This document shows positions 1 through 10,713 of a DNA stretch of 64,000 nt, piece by piece; position 1 is the first letter of the stretch; the number at the start of each line of letters is the position of its first letter. A program made the position numbers and the translations under genes. Source of the DNA: Pestalotiopsis fici W106-1 (lineage: Eukaryota; Ascomycota; Sordariomycetes; Amphisphaeriales; Sporocadaceae). The notes beneath the pieces were generated by a model. The model searched no databases. It was not told the origin of the DNA and worked only from the letters and a program-made list of their open reading frames with translations. The stretch covers positions 349,479 to 413,478 of the forward strand of contig NW_006917100.1 of assembly GCF_000516985.1 (NCBI RefSeq), read 5' to 3'.

Positions 1-1135
1 ATGGATCACAGTCGCCCAGCGCTTTGATCACGCCGCCGTATTCGACCCGCTAGCCGCAGACCAGGACCAGCTCAACGGCCTACACGCCAACACGCAGGTG
101 CCCAAATGGATCGGCGCGACCCGGGAGTTCAAAGCAACGGGCACGACGCGGTACTATGACATTGCGCGCAACGCCTGGGAGTTTGCCGTGAACCAGCACA
201 CGTATGCCATTGGCGGCAACAGCCAAGCCGAACACTTTCACGCTCCCAATGAGATTGCCGCGTGGCTGACCGAGGACACGTGCGAGCACTGCAACTCGGT
301 CAACATGCTCAAGCTGACGAGGGAGCTCTGGACGCTGAGCCCCGATGCCGACTATTTTGATTTTTACGAGCGCGCCCTCATCAATCACGTCCTCGGTGCC
401 CAGAACCAGTACGACTCTCACGGCGGTATTACCTACTTTACGCCCCTGATTGCCGGTGGCCAGAGGGGCGTTGGGCCCGCTTGGGGAGGCGGCACATGGA
501 GTACCGATTACGACTCGTTTTGGTGCTGCCAGGGTACGGGCTTAGAGGTCAACACCAGACTAATGGACTCGGTCTATGCTTACGACACGTCGTCCTTGTA
601 CATTAATCTGTTCGCCCCGTCGACTCTCGACTGGTCCCAGAAGGGCGTCACCGTCACGCAAGACACCACGTTCCCCGTGTCGGACACGACGACCATTACA
701 ATCGACGGCGAGAGCACCTTTGACATTAAGATCCGCATTCCGTCCTGGACCTCGGGCGCGACCATCACAGTCAATGGCGCGCAGCAGAGCGTCGCCGCGG
801 ACCCCGGATCCTACGCCACGCTCTCGGGTTCCTGGACGTCGGGGACTCAGATCGTGGTGCAGCTGCCCATGAGTCTCCGGCTCATCACGGCCAATGACGA
901 TACCTCGCTCGCTGCCGTTGCCTATGGCCCCGTGATCCTCTCGGGCAACTATGGCTCCTCGACCGTTTCCTCGGCGCCTACCTTGGCCCTCGACTCGGTG
1001 AGCCGCACCAGTACGTCTGGCCTTGATTTCACGGCTACCGCGAATGGATCCAGTGTTGGTCTTGGTCCGTTTTATGATGCACAGGGGTTCAATTATGTGG
1101 TGTACTGGAAGTATTCGGGATCGTTTGCAGCGTAG
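1..1135 (+). CDS. GH127 beta-L-arabinofuranosidase-like protein (5' partial)
   Basis: The reading frame is open from base 2, so the gene begins left of the window; 377 codons are visible before a TAG at 1133-1135. The visible part matches the GH127/DUF1680 family: an LNGLHANTQVPKWIG segment at the left edge, an EDTCEHCNSVNMLKLTR segment near 277-325 and a CCQGTG segment near 523-540. In characterised GH127 enzymes the cysteines of these two motifs bind zinc and one of the paired cysteines is the nucleophile that releases beta-L-arabinofuranose; those cysteines are all present here. The last third is a beta-sandwich-like region with many Thr, Ser and Val residues. Whether a signal peptide exists cannot be seen. 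The likely role is trimming of arabinose-containing plant polymers, but GH127 family members vary in substrate. No intron is needed in the visible part. Confidence 0.85.
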   Translation, partial: WITVAQRFDHAAVFDPLAADQDQLNGLHANTQVPKWIGATREFKATGTTRYYDIARNAWEFAVNQHTYAIGGNSQAEHFHAPNEIAAWLTEDTCEHCNSVNMLKLTRELWTLSPDADYFDFYERALINHVLGAQNQYDSHGGITYFTPLIAGGQRGVGPAWGGGTWSTDYDSFWCCQGTGLEVNTRLMDSVYAYDTSSLYINLFAPSTLDWSQKGVTVTQDTTFPVSDTTTITIDGESTFDIKIRIPSWTSGATITVNGAQQSVAADPGSYATLSGSWTSGTQIVVQLPMSLRLITANDDTSLAAVAYGPVILSGNYGSSTVSSAPTLALDSVSRTSTSGLDFTATANGSSVGLGPFYDAQGFNYVVYWKYSGSFAA

Positions 1136-1399
1136 TGGAAACCTCGCCGCATATCAAGAAGCGTTTGAATTCACTACTGGCACCCAATGTATTCATGATT
1201 GAGTATATAGAAATATCAGTATTATGTGAAAAGGCAAGTGAAAGTTCTTTATAAATGTGAGGGCCACCAAGGCGCCAGATTGGGCTCGCCATCAAGTGGA
1301 CTTCCCCTGAATATCGTCGCTCCCGACTGGATATTTACTACACAACCAAGATGAAATGAGTTGCTCGCCCACGGTAAGAAACTCGTGTCAGCTTGTTTA

Positions 1400-2834
1400 C
1401 TACTTGAGCAGAGTGTTCTTGGACGCCCCATCGGGCAGCTTTGCCCTCAGTATCAAACCAGGATACTGTCTCCCGTCGACGCCATTGTTCCAGTTGGGTT
1501 GATAAGGTAATTGATTGATATTCATGTAAATATAGCCATCAAAGCCCACGTTTGCGCTGTCTGGCCAGATGATCCGCGGGTCGCGAACGTATGGCATAGC
1601 TTGATGCGTAGTAGAGCTTTTGAAAGTCCTTAGCTCTGCTGTGCTTGAAATGATGCAAAAATGCGTGAATGGAGTATGGACTTACTTGTAGATGAATATG
1701 CCATTGTGCTCCGGCATCAGCATGTATACATTACCCAGGCTGTCGCCAGAAAAGCCGTTTGCGTTGCCACCGCGCTGTCCAAGGTTCTTAACATTGTCAA
1801 AGGCCTTCTTGAGCGACAGAGGATCACTGCTGGGGTTGACGCGTAGATACTTGGTTTCTATGGAATACAAGTAATCCGATGTCAATGGCGAGTAGTACAG
1901 AATCTGTCATGATATCAGCCTTGAGTATGATTAAATAACAACGTAACTGGGTCCGAATGCCACTCACATCACCGTAGAGGCTGAGCTCTTCACCATCGAG
2001 ACCCTCCTGGAGAAAATTGACCGGATGGCCCTCGGACCGGAAATAAAACGGCAAGCCCTGATAGCTCGGGACGTCCTCGGGGGTCCGGAGCGTGCTGGGA
2101 TGCTGGCTGAGCTGGCGCCAGCTCTCGCCCGTCCCGAGGTCCACCATGATGAACCCCGTGCGACCCTCGTCACTGCTGTCCACAACGTACGCAATGCCCT
2201 TGCCCGAGTCCGTCACGTTGGACCGCATATCGAAGCGCAGGTCGTTCATGTACGAGTCTGGGAAGTGCACGTCGGCTGGAAGCGTGTAGGTCGCCTTGAT
2301 CGTGTCGGTGCTCAAGTCGAATGCCACCAGCTTGGGGCCTCCTGGTTGCCCGTATGGCACTACTGGGCTCGTCGTCTGGTTGATGGTCGGCCGGCCCGTG
2401 TCCAGTGCCCACAATGTGTCGTCGGGTGTGACAAAGACGGCTTGCACGCTGATAAGGTGGTCCCGGTCCGCACTGCCGAATGGGATGCCGTTGAACTCGG
2501 TCGACAGGCCATCCGGAGGCGTGTTGAGCTCCAGGTTGGGATATGCCACCTCGGCAGTGAGGTTTACAATTTCCCCAAGCGTATAATCGTAGGTACCTCG
2601 GGTGTAGCAGGCAAAGATCCTGCCCGTCTTGGAAACGGCAATGCCTATAGGCCATTGGTCGTAGTAGTAGTGTACCTCCTCGACTGGCGGTCCGTACGTC
2701 CCCGTGTCTATTCGTACATTATGCGGTCCTGTGGCCGAGAATGTGCTATTCAAATCTACGGGGAATGATTTTTGAGCTATCGAAATGCCGAACAATAGCA
2801 AGGCAAAAGTGACTATAGAAGTAGTTGGATGCAT
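1400..2834 (-). CDS. Secreted major royal jelly protein/yellow-family protein
   Basis: Three exons fit: 2834-1968, 1903-1686 and 1628-1400, giving 437 residues. The introns (64 and 57 nt) start GTGAGT and GTAAGT. They restore the family segment ILYYSPLTSDYLYSIE and, after the second join, the VRDPRIIWPDS segment typical of the C-terminal blades. Residues 1-21 form a signal peptide ending in SIAQ. The body resembles the six-bladed propeller of MRJP/yellow proteins, with a DTLWALDTGRP segment and a MNDLRFDMRSN segment. Several N-x-S/T sites suggest glycosylation. Fungal members are secreted and of unknown substrate; some propeller relatives are lactonases or oxidases, but no catalytic set can be assigned here. 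The ATG at 2832-2834 is chosen because the signal peptide follows it directly. Confidence 0.85.
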
Positions 2835-3269
2835 TGTGTGGTCACTAGGAGGGATGACTTGAATCTAAGCAATCGTGAATGCTTTTAACAAAATTTGTAG
2901 CGCAATTCTGCCATCCTGTCAAGCTATGGAGTTCATAATGAAGCTCTATCACTTGTACGATAAATTGTATGATCCCATCTCCATCTTACTACATGAGATC
3001 ATTGGTCTCTCAATTGTGTTCATGTCGTCATGACACCCGAGAGCGATGGGGCCACCCCCAAATGTGGAAACCCGATGAATCTTGCCCTGGAGACTTTACC
3101 CCGAATCTGTTGTGACACCTCCCATAGCCTCAACTCTAAATCAAATAACAAGTTGGAGACGGCCCGAAGGCAATCTGCAAAAGTAACCCTAGCAGTCCTC
3201 GTCCACAATCTATTTAACCTTGTGTATCGAGATGGATATCATCGCTGGACAAAAGTTGACGGAAATAGG
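2835..3269. other. Intergenic, promoter side of the MRJP gene
   Basis: This 435-base stretch lies upstream of the MRJP-family gene and downstream of the mitochondrial carrier stop codon. It is AT-rich and I see no gene, repeat or recognisable site in it. Confidence 0.6.
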
Positions 3270-4199
3270 TTATTGGTATTGAGGTGGAGTGATTGTTCGC
3301 AACAATTTGACAGCTTGCTCATTGGCAGTGAAGAGGATACCGCCAGCCATGACCGTCCTTCCCAGTCTCATGACGGTGCCGCGCCAGAAGCCTTTGAAGA
3401 AACCGTCCTCTTTGAGAATTATTCGTACGGCATCCATGGTGCCCACTGCCTTGGCCTGCTGTGCCTTGGTTTTGACCGTGTCGAAGGGCTGTGTCGCCAG
3501 CGTAGTGAGCGTTCCCGCGACAGCTCCATTTGCAAATGTGGTCAATGGTGAATTTACATTGATGCCCCGTGACTTTTCCCAGTCCTTGATGATGGAGTAG
3601 GTTCCCAACCGAAACCCCGTGGTCCCAATTTGCTTGAGTGTCGTGGTCACATAGCCGGCATACAACGCCCGGCGCAGGCCTTGTTCCGCCGTGAGCGTGC
3701 TGATGCAGTTCCAAGGCGACCGAAAGCGCTGCAGCGTCTTGGCATCATCAATCAGGGCAGTCTTGATGCGCTCGGTAGGTGTGACGATGATGGTGGATGA
3801 CACGACTCCGGCGACCATGCCAGATGCTATGGACTGCGCCGGCCCAAGAGTGTGTGTCTCGGGATCCTCAAACGCCTTTCGTATGCTGTCAAAAGCCACG
3901 AAGCGGATGGCGTCTTTACCTATCGAACCCTAGTAGCGAGTGAGAGTCTGTCTGGAGTATTCATGGGCGGTTCAACTTACCACAATCATGGTCGAGCAAC
4001 CTTTGTATAATGCAGTGACGCCCTCCTCTTTAATGACCTGCCCAACAATCTTGAATGGATTCCTACTACTGCCATGGCCGTATAGTTGCACGCGAGTTTT
4101 GGCAAACTCGAATGGATACGTGCAAAAGGCCTCGACACCACCAGCAATGCCGCCAGCGCACAAGGAGATGAGTGGCGAGGACTTCCCGTCGGCCACCAT
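3270..4199 (-). CDS. Mitochondrial tricarboxylate-type carrier protein
   Basis: Two exons, 4199-3981 and 3929-3270, joined across a 51-nt GTAAGT...CTAG intron, encode 292 residues, the usual size for the mitochondrial carrier family. Three carrier repeats are visible, each with the Px[DE]xx[KR] signature: PFEFAK at residues 29-34, PTERIK in the second repeat and PFDTVK in the third. The segments STIIVTPTERIKT and GFRLGTYSIIKDW resemble the citrate/tricarboxylate carrier (Ctp1) subfamily. The predicted role is exchange of citrate or a related tricarboxylate across the inner mitochondrial membrane. Exact substrate is inference. The gene is divergent from FEN1, sharing a 627-bp upstream region. 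Confidence 0.88.
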
Positions 4200-4826
4200 T
4201 CTTTCCGTCTATTGAGTAATGTCTATACAAAACGACCTTACAAACAATGCATCAGGGCACGATCTAATAATCTAGAAACAACAAAGCCTTGATCCAAATA
4301 AAGTTGAATGTGAAATGGCAATAGAAACGCTGTCAATCAGAACATTTTCTGGATTATACTGGGGACTAAATGGGTATAAGATGTCGCACAAATCCAAGCA
4401 ACGCAGTTCAAGAGAAAGGTGTAACAATGTGGCCGGGAGTAAGCCAATGATCTCGTATCTAAACCTCGGCAATAAAGATGACGCTCAATGCCAGTGACGA
4501 TGCAGGGGGTAGTTACATAAATATATATGCATAAATTGTGCAAGGCAACATTGCACTAATCCAGGCATTCGCGGGGCAGTGGGGGCATAAGATGCCTTCC
4601 CTCTCATTTTTGGCGCGTCGCTTTGGCAGGCGCGTTAATTGGGAAAGCTTTCCTAGGGTCTAGCGCGTCCAGATCGTGACATCACCCAAATTCGCATTTG
4701 CTTCAATTCTACCCAGAGATATTTTCACATTTTGTGGTCAATCACTTCTTCTTTTCAGAAATTTCTGTGGGCGTCAAACAAACTTCTCCAAAAGTCAAGC
4801 GCGTGTCGTGGGGAATAGTCGCCAAG
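4200..4826. promoter_or_regulatory. Divergent promoter between carrier and FEN1, with a GCGCGT cluster
   Basis: This 627-base region separates two divergent start codons. Three GCGCGT cores lie within 4612-4668: TTTTTGGCGCG at 4607-4617 followed by TCG, GGCGCGTTAA near 4629, and TAGCGCGTCC at 4661-4670. In yeasts GCGCG/ACGCGT elements bind the MBF/DSC1 G1-S regulator, and TTTSGCGC is the related E2F core. FEN1 is a replication gene, so cell-cycle control is a reasonable inference. No binding data can be seen from the sequence. Confidence 0.45.
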
Positions 4827-6222
4827 ATGGGTATCAAGAACCTCTTCTCCATCATTAAGGATGAAGCTCCAGATGCTGTCAAGGAGGGTGAGATCAAGAA
4901 CCAGTTCGGTCGCAAGGTTGCTATTGTAAGCTCAATTCCCATGAGAAACCAGGAATAAAATTGCTAACATATTCCAGGACGCGTATGTTGAAACTCGACC
5001 CTGATGCGACGAATTTGCTAACTTTCCTTTGCAGCTCCATGAGCATTTACAGTTTCCTCATTGCAGTCCGATCCGACGGCCAAATGCTCACAAACGAGGA
5101 GGGCCAAACCACTTCACATCTCATGGGCATGTTCTACCGCACACTTCGGATGGTCGACAATGGAATCAAGCCCTTGTACGTTTTCGACGGCAAGCCTCCC
5201 AAGCTCAAGTCTGGTGAGCTGGCCAAGCGATTCCAGCGCAAAGCCGAGGCACACGAGGGCCTAGAGGAAGCCAAGGAGACAGGTACCGCCGAAGATGTCG
5301 AAAAATTCTCGAGACGAACCGTTCGAGTCACCCGTGAGCATAACGAGGAGTGCCAGCGACTGCTCAAGCTCATGGGCATTCCGTACATCATTGCGCCCAC
5401 TGAGGCCGAAGCCCAGTGCGCCGTCCTGGCAAGAGCCGGCAAGGTCTATGGCACTGCCAGTGAGGATATGGATACTCTTTGTTTCGAGAGTCCCATCCTG
5501 CTGCGACACATGACTTATAGCGAACAGCGAAAGGAGCCGATTCAGGAGATTCACCTTAACAAGGTGCTCGAAGGTCTGATGATGGATCGCAAGCAGGTGG
5601 GACATTATATACTCCATTCTAGTCAGTAGCCCAAGCTAACGTAGCCTGTCACAGTTTGTCGATTTGTGTATCCTGTTGGGATGCGATTACCTCGACCCTA
5701 TTCCCAAGATCGGCCCCTCGACCGCTCTGAAGCTTATTCGCGAACACGGTTCCCTCGAGAAGGTGGTTGAATGGATTGAGAGCAGTGGAAAGTACACCAT
5801 CCCCGAGGACTGGCCTTATGCCGATGCTCGAGACCTCTTCTTCAACCCAGACGTCCGCAAGGCCGAAGACCCAGAGTGTGATTTCAAGTGGGAAAAGCCC
5901 GACATTGACGGTCTGGTCAACTTCCTTGTCACTGAAAAGGGATTCTCCGAAGACAGAGTCAGATCTGGTGGCGCAAGACTGGAGAAGAACTCGAAGAGCT
6001 CTCAACAAGCTCGACTAGAGGGCTTCTTCAAAGTGTAAGCATCTCCTTGATTAATACTTCATGTTTTGACTGGCTAACTTTATGTCAAGTATTCCCAAGA
6101 CTGAAGAGCAAAAGCAAGCCCACAAGCGCAAGGTAGAGGAGCAAAATGATGCTCGCAAGAAGAAGCTCAAGGAAGATAAGAAGGAAAAGGCCAAGCAAAA
6201 GGCCAAGCCTCGTGGGGCATAA
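4827..6222 (+). CDS. fen1: Flap endonuclease 1 (FEN1/Rad27)
   Basis: Five exons (4827-4925, 4978-4982, 5035-5596, 5655-6034, 6090-6222) encode 392 residues, normal for FEN1. The protein starts [15 protein letters not shown]. It has the N and I nuclease regions including the EAEAQCA and ASEDMDTL segments, and the [13 protein letters not shown] helix-hairpin-helix region. A PCNA-interacting box of QxxLxxFF form lies at residues 340-347 (Q340, L343, F346, F347), followed by a Lys-rich tail. FEN1 cuts 5' flaps during Okazaki-fragment maturation and long-patch base-excision repair in the nucleus. The second exon is only 5 nt and supplies the catalytic D34 plus two bases of A35; it is required to restore the invariant segment AIDASMSIYSF. 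The gene is convergent with the esterase gene. Confidence 0.96.
4978..4982 (+). other. 5-nt internal microexon of FEN1
   Basis: The five bases GACGC sit between two introns of exactly 52 nt each (4926-4977 and 4983-5034). Each intron has a GTA donor, a TGCTAAC branch site and an AG acceptor. The microexon encodes Asp34, the first metal-binding active-site residue of FEN1, and the first two bases of Ala35. Skipping it would shift the frame and remove the aspartate. Confidence 0.85.
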
Positions 6223-6476
6223 TTTCAGACCACCAGAATCATTGCTAGAGGCTGGATCGAGATCCTCCTTGTTTTCTTGGGCGTTCAGGCGTGAGTGGCA
6301 TTACGGAAAGGAATGGTGACGTAGCATGAAGCTTTATTGCGCGACACAGATGGCATTCGATTTGCATTTATACAGAGGGTCGCATTTATACCCCATACAT
6401 GGGCTCAACGAACGAAGACTTGAAACTCAGTTCTAGCCCACGACCAACAATGGATCTATTTTGACCTTTACCAGCC

Positions 6477-7648
6477 CTAAGTGCTGGATAACTTTTTGAG
6501 CTCGTCTGCCACCTTGTCTACGGCTGTAGTCGCCTCTGAACTCCAAGGTGCCATTTGCAAGAAGCCATGAGTGAGTTCGGGGAAATGGTGCCAGTGGACC
6601 TGATTGCCAGCTTTTTGAAGTTTGCCAGCGTATTCGACACCAACGTCTCTCAGCGGGTCAAAGCCACAAGTGAACACTGCCGCCGGTGGAACACCTTTTA
6701 AATCGTCGGCTTTCTGCATACCTGGTGAAACGTACCTATGCCCGGGCGCGTAGCTTTGATTTGGCGCCCGAGGCAGATAGTGATCAGCAAAGGAGAATAT
6801 TCCATTGCCTTTGATGAATCAGCCTTGGCTCTTTTGAGAGAAATATAATAATGGTTTTCGAGTCATTTGGCACTCACATTCGAGATAAAAGCCGGAATTA
6901 TTCGTAGTGGCGGCGGGCGTATCAAAAGGCAGCCTAGCCTCGGGGTACAGCAGAATCTGAGCCTTCATGGGCTTCTTGCCCTCGTCATGCATTCGAAGGG
7001 CCAAGGCAGCAGTCATGTTACCACCGGCCGAGTCACCGCCACCAAGTACGCGGTCCCCATCGATTCCGCGTGATTCACCCTCGGGGCCTTGGGCCCAAGT
7101 AATAACGGCCTCATAGTCGTCGAGCTGGGTCGGGAATGGCCACTCTGGAGCCAGGTGATATTCAACGCCGATAGTCTGAAATAGTAATGGTGAGAAAATA
7201 CACCGAGACTTTAAACAGCAAATCAGACGCTTCTGTGCTCGGTTCTCACAATAATGTTTGCCTTTTCCGCCAACAACCTCAGACCATTCTCGAACTCATC
7301 GACGCTGCCAACGGTATAGCCGCCGCCGTGCATGTAGACGAGGGCGGGCACCTTGACGCTGCCCTTGGCCATGCCGCGGCGGCTGTCCTCGTAGTTCTGT
7401 GGGTAAAACAGGCGAATGGGCACGGTGCCGTGCGGGCCGCCGACGCCGGCAAACTCGACGCGGCCAATGGGCGCGCGCAGCTTGTCGGGCAGCGCGTGGA
7501 AGCCAAAGACTTCTAGGTGGTGTCGTCGCTCCTGGTGAAAGTCTTCCTGTCCGCCCAGGTGCAGCGATGGGCGGTCCATGAGGAATTCCTTGATGGACCA
7601 GGCGAGCTCGGTACGGGTCCCGACTTCTGGTATGGTATTGCCGTTCAT
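6477..7648 (-). CDS. HSL-family alpha/beta-hydrolase (esterase/lipase)
   Basis: Three exons (7648-7250, 7175-6878, 6808-6477) encode 342 residues. The hormone-sensitive-lipase family oxyanion motif HGGGY begins at H107, the nucleophile elbow GDSAGG places S182, and the remaining triad members fit D283 (FDPLRD) and H313 (ELTHGF). The introns (74 and 69 nt) have GTGAGA and GTGAGT donors. Their removal restores the ANIITIGVEYHLAPEWPFP segment typical of the family. There is no signal peptide, so the enzyme is probably intracellular and hydrolyses short-chain or aryl esters; the substrate cannot be read from sequence. It is convergent with FEN1, with 254 bases between the stop codons. Confidence 0.9.
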
Positions 7649-9294
7649 CTTGGTGACTGAAGCTTGAAGATTGTTTTATGATATTGCTGGATATCTATGA
7701 AAGCTGATTTCTTCTGAAGATGGTAAATGGTCGCCCATCGATACATGGCATATATTTCAACATCATTAAGGACAATGCCCCTTTTAAATAGTCGATTATC
7801 TAAACTAGATATAAACGTCAATATGATTTCCAAGACCATCTCTGAAAGTATCGGTAACAGATGAATCTCCGCCTTGTGACGTTTATCATTTGAACATGGA
7901 TAATTAACCCCCGTGGACGTCAAGTTGGTTGAGCTATCTTGTGCGGACCGGACCGAGCGGAACGGCGGTATTTTGTCTAGATCCCTAGAAGAAAGCTTAT
8001 ATTCCTAGTTGTGGTTGCCCGATAATTGTATTTGCATGACCGACTACCGACTGAAAGGTCTTGTAGATGATCACATATTGTCAAGAAACAAATAAAAAAG
8101 CAATGGCCATTCATCGGGAGTCTACACATTTGTGACCCGGGACTCTTTTGATGCAGGCTTCTATAGATGCAAAAACAAAGCTGTAGGCGTATTCAATTTT
8201 CCGGCTTAGCAAGTGAATATTTTTTATTACTCGCAATCATTATAGGCCTGCAAACTATCATCAGTCGAATTATCTCACCGGAGAGCCTGCTGCATCGGCT
8301 CAATCAGTACGACGGGCGGTTGGCATAGTCTTGACGTCTTGACACTTGTATACATGGTCTTGGTGCGGAGACCCTACACCCAATACATGTGAAACACGGT
8401 CATAACAATCGGAACTGAGCAGTTGTGCTAGACTCCCAAGCTTGGCACCTAACCGCGCGTTTTCTGATACAAACGTTTTGCCAGGTGTTTGGACTTGTTC
8501 GGGCTTATGCTCTGACTCTGCCAATTAGTCAGTCATGGGACTCTTGGTTACAAAGTACCGACCTACGGTAACCTACCTACCGTTCCTGTCAGCATCAGCT
8601 CCCTCCCCTCAAACCCGCGGGTGGCCAATAAAGCAACACAGCCCCCAAAAGTGCACTTTGAGATTTGATGGAGGGCCTCTATGGCTGAAATTACATGCCA
8701 GTTTTACAGAGCCTCGCCCTAATGAGTCAACGGTGAGGGCCTGGGCCAATACAAACCATGACCCCTCGGGATCATGTTCTCTCAGTGTGCGACGCACCCT
8801 ACACCTCTTTGATCAATACATTGGTACACTGCCCGGCTACAAAAGCCGACCTGCAAAACACCACCTTTGCGTGCGTGGCTTATGACGCCCCCTTTGGAGG
8901 CAGTGCGGATGACGAAAACGTGGTTATTGGGCGGGCGGCTGATCCTCAAGTGACAACGCATTCATTTGGTTCACCGAAAATATGATTATCTGTCTGGTTA
9001 GTCAAGAGTAATCTGTATGCAGAGGTATCGTGACCATTGGGAGGGACCGGTTTCGTGGTGGTATTATATACAATGATTGCCCTGCATTTGACCTCTGCCC
9101 TGAACTTGCATCCGTATCCACTCTCTCTGCACACGACAATATTACAGCCTCGTCGTTTAAACCCTGAATAATATTGATCTTGGTCTTGTCCGATCAGGAT
9201 CCGACACATTCATTTGTTGTTGTTCTTGAATACCCTTGCCTCACCGAGGAAACTCGCTCGAGGGAAACCTCCCGAAACTCTGTCTTACCAAAGA
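7649..9294. other. Intergenic, 1.6 kb
   Basis: This stretch is the shared upstream region of the esterase gene (minus) and the His/Ser-rich gene (plus). Only short open frames without recognisable domains are present. A GC-rich block with CCCCT-type elements lies near 8885-8940 and could be part of the promoter of the downstream gene, but this is weak. I see no repeats or RNA genes. Confidence 0.5.
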
Positions 9295-9831
9295 ATGCCG
9301 TACTACTATTCGTCCGGTCAAGACTACACATACGCGCCCGGCGACGCCCTGGTCAAGAAAGTATACCGCAATATTGACCGCGCCGGCAACCACCATCATC
9401 ACCACAACCACCATGGCCACCACTCGTCGTCGTCTTCTCATCGTCGCCACGGCAAGCAGACCATCGTCAATGACGGCACCATGGTTATCGACAGCGACTC
9501 GCTGCGCCAAGTCGACTCGGTCATTTATAACCGATCGGGCTCGACCATGTACCTGACTGACCAGCACTACTGGTCTTCTTCGTCGTCCTCCTCCTCATCA
9601 TCATCATCAGGGGGCGCAAACAAGTCGTACTACTATGGCTCCTCTTCGCGGCCGTCGTACTACAACAGCTCGGGCCTGCATACCTGTCGAGGATGCAGCT
9701 GGCAGCGGGAGCTCATTGGGGGCTACTGCCGCGACTGCATCGAGTTCAAGTCTGGGCCGCGGGTTGTCGAAGTCAAGGAGAATCGTCGGGTGCTAGGTGG
9801 CCCCGAGAGACGGTTGCTCCACTACCGGTAG
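9295..9831 (+). CDS. His/Ser-rich small protein with C-terminal CxxC pair
   Basis: A single-exon frame of 178 codons begins at ATG 9295; the in-frame codons further upstream do not include an ATG. I do not recognise the family. Visible features in order: a Tyr-rich N-terminus (MPYYYSSGQDYTYAPGD), a His-rich tract near residues 33-43, a Ser/His/Arg stretch, a middle segment with IVNDGTMVID, and a run of about 13 serines. After a second Tyr/Ser segment comes a C-terminal module with two CxxC motifs (CRGC and CRDC) ten residues apart, which would suit one zinc ion. No signal peptide or membrane segment is seen, so the protein is probably cytosolic or nuclear. The low-complexity composition with a defined zinc-like knuckle argues for a real gene, but function is unknown. 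Confidence 0.65.
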   Translation: MPYYYSSGQDYTYAPGDALVKKVYRNIDRAGNHHHHHNHHGHHSSSSSHRRHGKQTIVNDGTMVIDSDSLRQVDSVIYNRSGSTMYLTDQHYWSSSSSSSSSSSSGGANKSYYYGSSSRPSYYNSSGLHTCRGCSWQRELIGGYCRDCIEFKSGPRVVEVKENRRVLGGPERRLLHYR

Positions 9832-10713
9832 ATGTCAATGGTCTGGGTTATCATTATGTATTATTTCTTACGTTGAACTTGGGGCACTCCTGGCGCCAGA
9901 GTTAGTCGGCATGAATTTTCGTGGAAACGCGGTCAGATTCTAGATTGTATCCGGATACCTTGAGGCATCAAGACCCTCTTTTGAAAACGAATTTCAATAT
10001 TATTACTAGATAGATAGTTCTACTTTATTTATTTTGCAAATCTGATATCCACATCAACGCAGATATAACGACCTTTGCCGTGAATGTCCCATGAAGTAAG
10101 GGTCACAAAAAAGTTCAGGTCTAACTATCCAATAATTCTAATCGAAATCGGTCGAATGGACAGTCAACCCATGTCAACGTCAATGCAGCGGCTTGAATAC
10201 CTACATAAGTAGGGCATGTTTAAGAAGACCAGTATCGACATCAGCATCTTTATGCATATTGGCAGTTGGATAATAGACGCAAGGGCACATGAGTATACGA
10301 GGTCTGAAGAGATCGGAATGAAAAAAAAAAGGAGGTGAAAAAGGAAAAAGGGAGGCAACTCGGAGGATCGAACAAAAAGACTGGGGGAGGGCGAACCCAG
10401 CCAGAGAGAGAGTTAGGAATACAAGATTCCTCGGAGCGAAGAGAATACCACTACACCACTGTGACCTGTGGTTAAATGGTCAAGAGCTATTACTTTATTT
10501 TGCCTTATAAAGGATAACTGGTTTGAATTGGACAGATCATCTAGGTTCGTGGCCCCCCGAGCCACAGGAAAAGTTTGATGCAATTATGATTCGAAAACGC
10601 TAGAGTCCATTCAACGTCACGAGTATGGCTCGCGGTCCAAGCTCGGTTTGCCTCCATATGCCGACCAAAGTAGATTCGGGGTTTCACTAAAAAGGTTTTT
10701 CACGCTCAATATC
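9832..10713. other. Intergenic, contains tRNA-like relic
   Basis: Apart from the tRNA-like segment listed separately (10354-10466) and an A-rich run near 10320-10350 next to it, this 882-base stretch is AT-rich with no gene that I can support. Confidence 0.5.
10354..10466 (-). repeat. tRNA-derived, SINE-like relic
   Basis: Read on the minus strand from 10466, the sequence contains GTGGTGTAGTGGTATTC, a close match to a tRNA D-arm/A-box. About 55 bases later comes CTGGGTTCGCCCTCC, resembling a T-arm/B-box, followed by a run of five T. A second B-box-like GTTCGATCCTCC comes just after it, and then T-rich sequence near 10320-10350. The acceptor stem does not pair and the T-loop is too long, so this is not a working tRNA. 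It could be a tRNA pseudogene or the head of a Pol III short retroelement. No second copy is visible in the window. Confidence 0.35.

Noticed and set aside
2025..2768. Plus-strand open frame of 247 codons
   Set aside because: It lies opposite the first exon of the MRJP-family gene, which has signal peptide and family motifs.
10354..10466. Functional tRNA gene
   Set aside because: The acceptor ends do not pair and the T-loop is too long; at most a relic.
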